Assembly: GCA_017629035.1 (NCBI GenBank)
Contig: JAGBXX010000023.1
Coordinates: forward strand, 124,001 to 188,000
Source of the DNA: Alistipes sp.
GTDB lineage: Bacteria > Bacteroidota > Bacteroidia > Bacteroidales > Rikenellaceae
Direction of reading: 5' to 3'
Length of the DNA: 64,000 nucleotides
The stretch's first letter is position 1; each line of letters begins with the position of its first letter. Shown piece by piece: positions 9,453 through 15,044 of this stretch. Below the pieces are notes generated by a model. The model was not told where the DNA came from. It ran no database searches and was given only the letters and a program-made list of their open reading frames with translations. A program made the position numbers and the translations under genes.

Positions 9453-11027
9453 TTATAAATTTTCTGATTTAAAAGACACATCTCCCGCTCTGTGACGATT
9501 ATAAGAATCTACCCACTTATAGAGATGTTTGATTGTTTCAGCACCATTCATACGTTTATCTTTGCTGGCAAATTCAAGATACATATCCCCATTATCATCA
9601 GTCTTTATATAAGATGATTTGAGTCCATTCTCAGATGTAAACATTTCTGCCAGCTCCGGCATGATAAAATATATTCGAATTGAGCCATCATTGATGTAAT
9701 TTGTAGAATAGATCATCTGATAAGCCAAGGTGTGTTCTTGACGGGTAATATGTCTATCAGTGATGACTGTGTAAACAAGCTTACCTTCTTCAAAACTACA
9801 TTCAGCATTTGTCTCCGCATTACGTATTGCAGTATCCTCATCGTAGAATAAATCCTTTCGTTTCTGATACCAAGGCATATTCTGATACGCTTTGATAAAC
9901 TCAATTAGATTTAATACTCCAATACTTATCAAACTCAACAACAAACCAAGAAGTATTATCAAAGCAATAAATGCTAATGATAATTTTATTGGCGATAGTA
10001 AGAGGATAAGAAAAGCCAGAGCAAAACTTCCTATTCCGCAGTAAACATACTCTTTACGACATAATGGAATAAATATCAGGCTTATCACCAATGCACTAAT
10101 TGCAATAAAACCATATTTAACAACATCAATTAAAGTATGCTGTTTGATATATACTGCTGCCCTAGCTTTCTGTTTAATTATCTCTTTTTCTGTTTTTTTG
10201 TCTATCTCCGTTATTACCTCTGTAGCTTCTCTTACACAAACGCCTTTTGAATCGGTAGAGTTGTATACAAGTTCAAAAAGGGTACTCTGCTTACTTGCAC
10301 TATCACCAACAATATTTTGGCTTGTTTGTATGACTACAAAAAACAACAAGAAGAGTGTAGACAACAGGATAAGTACGGCTGATTTTAGATATTTTACATC
10401 ACTCTTTTTCGGTTGAATCGCTATTGAAGTCTCGCTGGTTGAGTTTGACTTTTGCTCTGACATACTCCCGATATTCGTCCAATCGTTTTTTTTTTCAGGA
10501 TAAGGAGCAGGATTAAGTCCCTTCTCGGGGAAATGTCTCAATTTGAAATAATCTTCAGGAATCAAGTCATCTCCAACCTCAACATCGACAATTTCGTAAT
10601 GCAAAGGGTTGGATACATGACGCATAGTCAATCTAAAGTTTGGATCTACATTAACCAATCCTGAAATAGCACCACAAGACCTTAAACCAGCAAAAATACG
10701 ATTTGTTCCATCATCAGTCCCTGAGAAAGTATCCATACTACCTGGGTGTCTGTGCCACAAACCAAGCAGTTCCAGTTTATTTTCATATTTTGAGGCAACA
10801 GATTCTGCAAGGTAATTAACAAACTTTTCATCATATTCAAAATATGCATATTGATGAACAGAATCTATACCAGGAGGTATCACTTCCATAACGACCCAAA
10901 ATCCATTGTCTAACACATGGCCTAATAAAATACCACCTGTTTCAATAGGGTCTTTACGGAAAGTCTCATCGATAATGGCGTTATAGGCCTTATCTGAGAA
11001 TATTACAATTTGACAATATTTACCCAT
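9453..11027 (-). CDS. JAMM/JAB isopeptidase with membrane segments and an inactive E2-like C-terminal domain
   Basis: 524 residues. Residues 1-170 form a JAB/MPN+ domain with E29 (ETGG), H92 and H94 in WHRHPGSMDTFSGTDD, S102 and D105, the full zinc-metallopeptidase set, so it should be an active deubiquitinase-like enzyme. About five membrane helices lie at 215-365. Residues about 390-515 resemble the C-terminal domain of the E2-like protein encoded next to it: the pattern SIRIYFIMPEL and the following GDMYLEF align with SVRVYLIQPDI and NQLYLC. The cysteine position is E485 here, so this second domain is probably a non-catalytic UEV-like fold. It likely tethers deconjugation or processing to the inner membrane. 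Gaps to E1 (5 nt) and E2 (11 nt) indicate co-translation. Confidence 0.87.
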   Translation of the reverse strand: MGKYCQIVIFSDKAYNAIIDETFRKDPIETGGILLGHVLDNGFWVVMEVIPPGIDSVHQYAYFEYDEKFVNYLAESVASKYENKLELLGLWHRHPGSMDTFSGTDDGTNRIFAGLRSCGAISGLVNVDPNFRLTMRHVSNPLHYEIVDVEVGDDLIPEDYFKLRHFPEKGLNPAPYPEKKNDWTNIGSMSEQKSNSTSETSIAIQPKKSDVKYLKSAVLILLSTLFLLFFVVIQTSQNIVGDSASKQSTLFELVYNSTDSKGVCVREATEVITEIDKKTEKEIIKQKARAAVYIKQHTLIDVVKYGFIAISALVISLIFIPLCRKEYVYCGIGSFALAFLILLLSPIKLSLAFIALIILLGLLLSLISIGVLNLIEFIKAYQNMPWYQKRKDLFYDEDTAIRNAETNAECSFEEGKLVYTVITDRHITRQEHTLAYQMIYSTNYINDGSIRIYFIMPELAEMFTSENGLKSSYIKTDDNGDMYLEFASKDKRMNGAETIKHLYKWVDSYNRHRAGDVSFKSENL

Positions 11028-11038
11028 ACACGTCTACA

Positions 11039-11830
11039 TTAAAGAACACCGTGAGTATTGAACTGCTCTTGTGATAAATCACCTGTCAGTACCAACTCAA
11101 ATGACATGAGCCACTTAACTGCCCATGCAATTACAGATGCCGCAGATGTTGTTTCTTTACCAGTTTTAATATTACCAGCTTCCGCAGTACACAAGTAAAG
11201 TTGGTTATTGCTATCCATAAGCAGATGCAAAGGTCTCCAACCAAGATCTTTAATTAGTTCATCAATATCCGGCTGAATTAGGTATACGCGAACAGAACTA
11301 CCCATAACCTGCTGAGGGTGGTTATTATTGTATACAGCCATAATATGCCACTCGTTATCACCGAGGATACCAATGTTAAGAGAACCAACCCAAGCCAAAC
11401 GGCCATCATCTAATTTATCCAAAGTGAATCCTGGGAATGCGTGATTCATTGCAGCCTTTTCTGCCATAAGGAGTCCCGGATCCTTCTCATACCACTGAGC
11501 TACTGCCAATTTGCCTTTGGGAATCACAATTGAAGATGAGTCATCTCCCTTAGTAACATTGCCATCAGGGGCAATTGTAACTTTTTTACCCTCGAGCAAC
11601 TTCTTCTTGAGTTCCTCACGCTTTTTCTTCAAAATATCATCATCGGCTGCCAACTTTCCTTTCGGAATTACGATAGACGATGAGTCATCGCCCTTAGTTA
11701 CATTACCGTCAGGAGCAATTGTTACTTTCTTTCCTTCAAGCAATTTCTTCTTGAGTTCTTCACGCTTTGCTTTCAATGTTGCATCATCAGCTGCCATCTT
11801 AGTGGCAGGAATAGAAATCATCTTTTCCAT
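11039..11830 (-). CDS. E2-like ubiquitin-conjugating protein with two N-terminal 48-aa repeats
   Basis: 263 residues. After a short start (MEKMISIPATKM) there are two almost identical 48-residue repeats (13-60 and 61-108), each with a KREELKKKLLEGKK helix and a VTIAPDGNVTKGDD hairpin. Residues about 120-250 fit the E2/UBC pattern: GRLAWVGSLNIG, a strand and YNNNHPQQV turn, SVRVYLIQPDI, then H202 and NQLYLC. C214 is the only cysteine in the protein and falls at the E2 active-site position after the conserved His. This supports an active E2-like transfer enzyme; the assignment is by pattern, not by search. It overlaps no gene and is 19 nt from the small gene upstream, with a near-identical start region. 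Confidence 0.75.
   Translation of the reverse strand: MEKMISIPATKMAADDATLKAKREELKKKLLEGKKVTIAPDGNVTKGDDSSSIVIPKGKLAADDDILKKKREELKKKLLEGKKVTIAPDGNVTKGDDSSSIVIPKGKLAVAQWYEKDPGLLMAEKAAMNHAFPGFTLDKLDDGRLAWVGSLNIGILGDNEWHIMAVYNNNHPQQVMGSSVRVYLIQPDIDELIKDLGWRPLHLLMDSNNQLYLCTAEAGNIKTGKETTSAASVIAWAVKWLMSFELVLTGDLSQEQFNTHGVL
11507..11794 (-). repeat. two tandem 144-bp coding repeats inside the E2-like gene
   Basis: Units 11651-11794 and 11507-11650 encode 48-residue copies that differ at only a few positions near the start of the unit, while the DNA differs at many synonymous third positions (for example TTCAAGCAATTTC versus CTCGAGCAACTTC on the plus strand). The protein sequence is therefore held constant by selection, or the duplication is old. 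Confidence 0.9.
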
Positions 11831-11846
11831 AAGTTTATATTTTTAA
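11793..11846 (-). repeat. duplicated gene-start segment (second copy 12095-12148)
   Basis: About 54 bp covering the pre-start region and the first 14 codons is almost identical between the E2-like gene and the membrane-protein gene upstream; the plus strand reads ATCTTAGTGGCAGGAATAG in both. Similarity extends upstream of both ATGs, so DNA and not only protein was copied. Confidence 0.85.
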
Positions 11847-11849
11847 TAG

Positions 11850-12131
11850 TTATTTATTTTTAATTGCTGCATAAATTGCAAAGAATACGATCAACGCAAT
11901 TACCATAATCAATGCGGCCCCAGCACCATTAAAACGGGCCATAAGGAAAGCGCCTGCTATCAAGCCTATAATACCTAAAAACAATTGTCCCCATTTTACC
12001 TTTTTCTTATCTGGGTTACTATTGTTATTGTATTGCGAACTTTGAAGTTTTCTCTTTAACTCCTCTTGCTTTTGCCTTAAAGAATCATCGCCAGCCATCT
12101 TAGTGGCAGGAATAGAAATATTCTTTTCCAT
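11850..12131 (-). CDS. small two-helix membrane protein sharing the E2 start and EELK motif
   Basis: 93 residues. The start MEKNISIPATKMAGDD is nearly identical to that of the E2-like protein, followed by RQKQEELKRKLQSS, the shared amphipathic motif. After a charged linker come two membrane helices (about 50-68 and 70-88). The DNA around both starts is also near-identical (see the repeat at 11793-11846 and 12095-12148). It could anchor the E2-like protein or its partner to the membrane through the shared N-terminal module. Function not recognised. Confidence 0.7.
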   Translation of the reverse strand: MEKNISIPATKMAGDDSLRQKQEELKRKLQSSQYNNNSNPDKKKVKWGQLFLGIIGLIAGAFLMARFNGAGAALIMVIALIVFFAIYAAIKNK

Positions 12132-12151
12132 AAGTTTATGTTTTTAAAAGT

Positions 12152-12373
12152 TTATTCACTTTCTACTATAACACCAGTCGTTATAAATTTATCTATTAAT
12201 CTCCTATACTCTTGTAGCGAACTACTTTCATAATCAAGAATCCTTGCTGAAATATTCCTAATAGCATCCAATAAACTCTTAATATCGTCATTTGATTCTG
12301 TATGAAGGTCATTTTCAATAGACTCTATTCGTTGGCCAATAACCAACAAATCCCCAGACATATCCAAAGCCAA
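12152..12373 (-). CDS. small helical protein of unknown function
   Basis: About 73 residues from a TTG at 12373, or 69 from the in-frame ATG at 12361, which I prefer. Predicted all-helical (SIENDLHTESNDDIKSLLDAI, SSSLQEYRRLIDKF), no membrane helix, no cysteine and no Gly-Gly tail, so it does not look like a ubiquitin-like modifier. Its 5' part overlaps, in another frame, the radical-SAM-like remnant at 12315-12464. It may be a fragment of a larger ancestral gene. Low certainty that it is independently translated. Confidence 0.45.
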   Translation of the reverse strand: MALDMSGDLLVIGQRIESIENDLHTESNDDIKSLLDAIRNISARILDYESSSLQEYRRLIDKFITTGVIVESE

Positions 12374-12464
12374 CTAAAGTTGTAATTCCATCTCCATCAC
12401 GTAATATACGATGTCTATTAATGGCAAATATTGGGTAGGTCTTAATATTCTTGCTTTCCATCAT
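12315..12464 (-). pseudogene. remnant resembling the N-terminus of a radical SAM (4Fe-4S) protein
   Basis: ATG at 12464 opens a 49-codon frame beginning MMESKNIKTYPIFAINRHRI and continuing LRDGDGITTLVGFG. From family knowledge, INRHR..DG.GxTTLV immediately before GCPLxCxxC is typical of PflA/YjjW-like radical SAM proteins in Bacteroidales. Here the frame runs on into unrelated residues (GYVWGFVGYWPTN) and stops, and no CxxxCxxC cluster motif follows. I read it as a gene start left after deletion of the catalytic part. It could alternatively be a short translated leader. Confidence 0.5.
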
Positions 12465-12484
12465 CAAGTAGCTGTTAAACTAAT

Positions 12485-12679
12485 TTATTCCTCTTTTACT
12501 TGAAAGTTATTCGATAATCCATCCAGAAGAAAGTAAACTCTTTTTAGTTCTTCCTGTTTTTGCTTAAGTCTACTATCAAAATCATCCATATTTTGACCTG
12601 CTTCGTTAGGGATATTGACACTCTGATATACTTTCATCAAAGATTCATTGTCAAATAGGGCATTGACAGTTTCATTCAA
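12485..12679 (-). CDS. small EELK-motif protein, start uncertain
   Basis: About 64 residues from a TTG start; no in-frame ATG exists. The C-terminal part DSRLKQKQEELKRVYFLL is the shared amphipathic motif. The frame is open back to the stop of the upstream gene and would read TTVWEQWILNETVNALFDN without needing a start. An ATG that overlaps the upstream gene's TGA (CAATGA at about 12716) opens a different frame (MKSYQYNCLGAMDFE then stop) just before this one, so a single-base indel may separate a coupled start from the body. Either a TTG start or a frameshifted gene. Confidence 0.5.
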   Translation of the reverse strand: MNETVNALFDNESLMKVYQSVNIPNEAGQNMDDFDSRLKQKQEELKRVYFLLDGLSNNFQVKEE

Positions 12680-12715
12680 AATCCATTGCTCCCAGACAGT
12701 TGTATTGATAAGATT

Positions 12716-12913
12716 TCATTGTGGTATCGTAATTTGTTTACTCCGGTAATCAAAAATTCCTTTTTGCCTCAACTCATCTCTTTTCTTCATCATCATATCT
12801 GGAGAAGGAAGCACAATAGTTTCCTCTGTTGTATCTAAAAAACTCTCTTGCGCATCATTACTTATACACTCCGTCGCCAATTTGCCAGCAGGGGAATGAT
12901 TATTGGGTGTCAT
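12716..12913 (-). CDS. small EELK-like motif protein
   Basis: 65 residues. SPAGKLATE near the start and MMMKKRDELRQKGIFDY near the end mirror the module order (PxxK-[ML]-A then K-R-E-E-L) of the E2 repeats. The C-terminus ends in QITIPQ, again like the IP motifs elsewhere in the cluster. Its start overlaps the end of the upstream 50-aa gene by 14 nt, implying coupled translation. No membrane helix. Function unknown. Confidence 0.6.
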   Translation of the reverse strand: MTPNNHSPAGKLATECISNDAQESFLDTTEETIVLPSPDMMMKKRDELRQKGIFDYRSKQITIPQ

Positions 12914-13052
12914 ATGTCGATTTAGATATCTTTGCTTCCCATTTTTCTAAGAGACTTTTCTCTTTATCTGTAGGAATGAATGGTACACCTTTTAACCGTG
13001 CTTTAAGTTCCTCTCTTTTTAATTTTAAAACTTCTTCTCTAATCTCGTCCAT
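12900..13052 (-). CDS. 50-aa EELK-motif protein
   Basis: ATG at 13052, stop at 12900-12902. The protein begins MDEIREEVLKLKREELKARL, an amphipathic helix with the cluster's KREELKxxL signature, followed by KGVPFIPTDKEKSL and a second helix with WEAKI. It lies 5 nt after the 176-aa gene and overlaps the next gene by 14 nt, so spacing supports real translation despite its length. Likely a minimal version of the module repeated in the E2-like protein. Confidence 0.6.
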   Translation of the reverse strand: MDEIREEVLKLKREELKARLKGVPFIPTDKEKSLLEKWEAKISKSTYDTQ

Positions 13053-13057
13053 AACGA

Positions 13058-13588
13058 TCAGAACTTAAAATCCTTATAATAATCATCTTGACTACGATAA
13101 TCCATTATCTGTTTAATCTCTTCATTTGAGTATTGTCCCGGACGCGTACCATTATCCGGTTCAAAGAAAGTTCCTTCTTCTCTCCAATAATCACGCTCTC
13201 TTTTTTCATTATGTACTACGCCATCTCTTTCTTGGATTTCCTTAAATGCCTCAACGGGTATGCTTACTCCATATTTATCTCTCACACTTCCAGTATATGA
13301 TGCACCCGCAGCACACATAAATGTCAAATCTGCTGGTATTCCAGTAAGTTGCTCCATTTTTTGCATCTGCTCATCAAGAAATACCAACAAATCATTTATG
13401 CCTTTTCCAGATATTCCTGAACCACCATGTATATAAAGTTCCATCTTCTCTTTATAGGCATTCATATAATTATCATAATATCGTTGCTGCACAGCATCTT
13501 TCCAATCTTGTGCTGTCACATCACTTTGTACTTCGATTTGCCTCTGCACCTCTTGCACCTGCATTGCAAAATCTGGTATATTACTCAT
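13058..13588 (-). CDS. uncharacterised 176-aa protein of the WXG cluster
   Basis: 176 residues, mostly helical at the N-terminus (QVQEVQRQIEVQSDVTAQDW) with a glycine-rich loop (IHGGSGISGKG, about 53-63) and a CAAGASYTG segment (about 92-100). The C-terminal third is charged (DYWREEGTFFEPDNG). No membrane helix or signal peptide. Its ATG overlaps the stop of the Cys-rich gene upstream (ATGA), so the two are translationally coupled and may form a complex. It could be a chaperone or a secreted substrate of the WXG100/FtsK apparatus; neither is shown by sequence. Confidence 0.6.
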   Translation of the reverse strand: MSNIPDFAMQVQEVQRQIEVQSDVTAQDWKDAVQQRYYDNYMNAYKEKMELYIHGGSGISGKGINDLLVFLDEQMQKMEQLTGIPADLTFMCAAGASYTGSVRDKYGVSIPVEAFKEIQERDGVVHNEKRERDYWREEGTFFEPDNGTRPGQYSNEEIKQIMDYRSQDDYYKDFKF

Positions 13589-14430
13589 CGCGAAAAATCG
13601 TTTCTGATAATTTGTATATCCGCTCTTGTATACTCTCTTTCTCTTGTATTATTGCAAATACATGCGATTGGAGGTCTTCCACATCGAGGACATCTTATAA
13701 CTCTATTGGCATCAGCAATCTGACGGCTACCATAGTTTTCGTTTTGTTGACGCTCAATTACTTTTTGAACGGCGTTATTAAATCGTTCTTTTTTCTCTTC
13801 AGGACTTAGTGTTTGGCTCGAGCCGTTAGTCACATCGATGTCAGTAGGAGTTGCTGAAAAACATGAAGCCTGCGTAGACATATTATATCGAAGATATTTC
13901 TCAACTACAGCAAGAATATCTCGCATCTTAGAAGTTGCTTTATCCGTGTGGTCCTTTGCTAAGGCTTCCATTAATTTCTCACCTCCAGGAGGAATTATGA
14001 AGCCTGGAACCTTTTTATATTCATCTATTTCATGCTCACAGCCATCACATATACACTTCGCCTTTTCATACTTTTCTTGGCATCTATTGCGTCTTTCTCG
14101 ACATCGTTCTACTATAGAAGCCTCACTATCGCAAGACGGTGTATAGTATCCACCATGTGTATTACCATCTTCATCCTCGTATTCATCAACCCAGCGTTGT
14201 GATGCAACACAGGAACTATGAGCTCTCTCCGCTTCTGCCAATGCTTCTTCAGCCTCACGCAGTTCCTCCTCAAGCACCTTCATTTGATTTTTTAATGCTT
14301 CAATAACCCCTTTTAAATAGGCGTCTACTTGCTCTAATATTTTAAGGATAGAGTCGGCACTATACTCCAAGGTGTTATTTAGTTCTATAAGCGATTGGTG
14401 ATCGCGAATATGTGCTGATGGTTCACTCAT
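13585..14430 (-). CDS. coiled-coil Cys-rich protein with zinc-ribbon-like C-terminus
   Basis: 281 residues. Residues 1-75 form a helical WXG/LXG-like N-terminus ending in a strong coiled coil (LEEELREAEEALAEAERAH). A cysteine cluster follows at about 73-135 (C of HSSC, PSCDSE, ERCRERRNRC, KCICDGC), then a helical middle, and near the C-terminus a zinc-ribbon-like CPRCGRPPIACIC (about 248-260). Cysteine density is unusual for a Bacteroidota cytosolic protein and suggests metal binding. Located directly downstream of the two WXG100-like genes, where effectors or adaptors of type VII systems are often encoded. Function is inference. Confidence 0.6.
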   Translation of the reverse strand: MSEPSAHIRDHQSLIELNNTLEYSADSILKILEQVDAYLKGVIEALKNQMKVLEEELREAEEALAEAERAHSSCVASQRWVDEYEDEDGNTHGGYYTPSCDSEASIVERCRERRNRCQEKYEKAKCICDGCEHEIDEYKKVPGFIIPPGGEKLMEALAKDHTDKATSKMRDILAVVEKYLRYNMSTQASCFSATPTDIDVTNGSSQTLSPEEKKERFNNAVQKVIERQQNENYGSRQIADANRVIRCPRCGRPPIACICNNTREREYTRADIQIIRNDFSR

Positions 14431-14449
14431 AATCTTTTAGTAAGTTAAA

Positions 14450-14743
14450 TCAACGACCCAATCCTGCTTTGGCGGCCTCATATTTAAGGGCTAGTTCAAT
14501 ATATGGTGGAAGATAATTATTAGCCCAATTCAGATATTTTTCGGAAAGTTCACTTATGAGTTCTCTACTTGATTTAAAATCATCTTCAAACTCCGAAAAT
14601 TTATCATCCAACCAAGACTCACCCAAATTAGCCTCGTTATTTTTTAATGTTTCATATGTTTCATTCAACTTTTCAGATAGTTTTCTTAAATTAGATTGAA
14701 GATCTATAAGAGATTTTGAACTAACATGTGCAAAGCTGTCCAT
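14450..14743 (-). CDS. WXG100-like helical-hairpin protein (second of pair)
   Basis: 97 residues, all helical, with a central turn motif GESWLDDKF placing W44 near the midpoint, as in WXG100 (EsxA/EsxB) proteins; the third turn residue is Asp rather than Gly. The pattern resembles the turn QEWKDPQF of its neighbour (14763-15035), so the two may form a heterodimer. No signal peptide. The C-terminus (KAGLGR) is not the usual YxxxD/E secretion signal in that exact form, although YIELALKYE lies just before it. Encoded next to the FtsK/SpoIIIE ATPase, which in type VII systems recognises such proteins. Confidence 0.72.
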   Translation of the reverse strand: MDSFAHVSSKSLIDLQSNLRKLSEKLNETYETLKNNEANLGESWLDDKFSEFEDDFKSSRELISELSEKYLNWANNYLPPYIELALKYEAAKAGLGR

Positions 14744-14762
14744 AATTATTGTGATTTATTAA

Positions 14763-15035
14763 TTACAAATTTTCGTATTCATATACTATATCATAAAGGC
14801 CTCTTAGAACATCATCTTCATACTCCTCTATCTTTTTGCATAAGGGCTCTATTTGTTCTTTATCTTTGCTAAATTCATCGTAATACTTCTTGAATTGAGG
14901 ATCTTTCCATTCCTGAGAAACTTCGTCAATCGCATTTTCTGTAGCTCTCAACTGTTCCCTCAAATCCTCTACTGTATCTAATAACTCGTTTCGAAATTTC
15001 TTCAGTGAAGTGGAGTTAGTTATAACACTAGCCAT
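14763..15035 (-). CDS. WXG100-like helical-hairpin protein (first of pair)
   Basis: 90 residues, helix-turn-helix with QEWKDPQFKKYYDEF at the centre (W43) and a C-terminal segment ending DIVYEYENL. Size, central Trp and lack of signal peptide match WXG100 proteins; the WxD turn replaces WxG. The start lies 9 nt downstream of the ATPase gene stop, so ATPase and substrate candidates are co-transcribed. Likely a substrate or structural partner of the translocase. Confidence 0.72.
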   Translation of the reverse strand: MASVITNSTSLKKFRNELLDTVEDLREQLRATENAIDEVSQEWKDPQFKKYYDEFSKDKEQIEPLCKKIEEYEDDVLRGLYDIVYEYENL

Positions 15036-15044
15036 AATCTTATT

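Noticed and set aside
11511-11846. Plus-strand ORF of 111 codons with internal repeat
   Set aside because: It is the antisense shadow of the tandem repeats in the E2-like gene.
14450-15035. Ubiquitin-like modifier among the two small proteins next to the ATPase
   Set aside because: Both are all-helical with a central Trp turn, the WXG100 architecture, not a beta-grasp; the GLGR ending of one is not enough.
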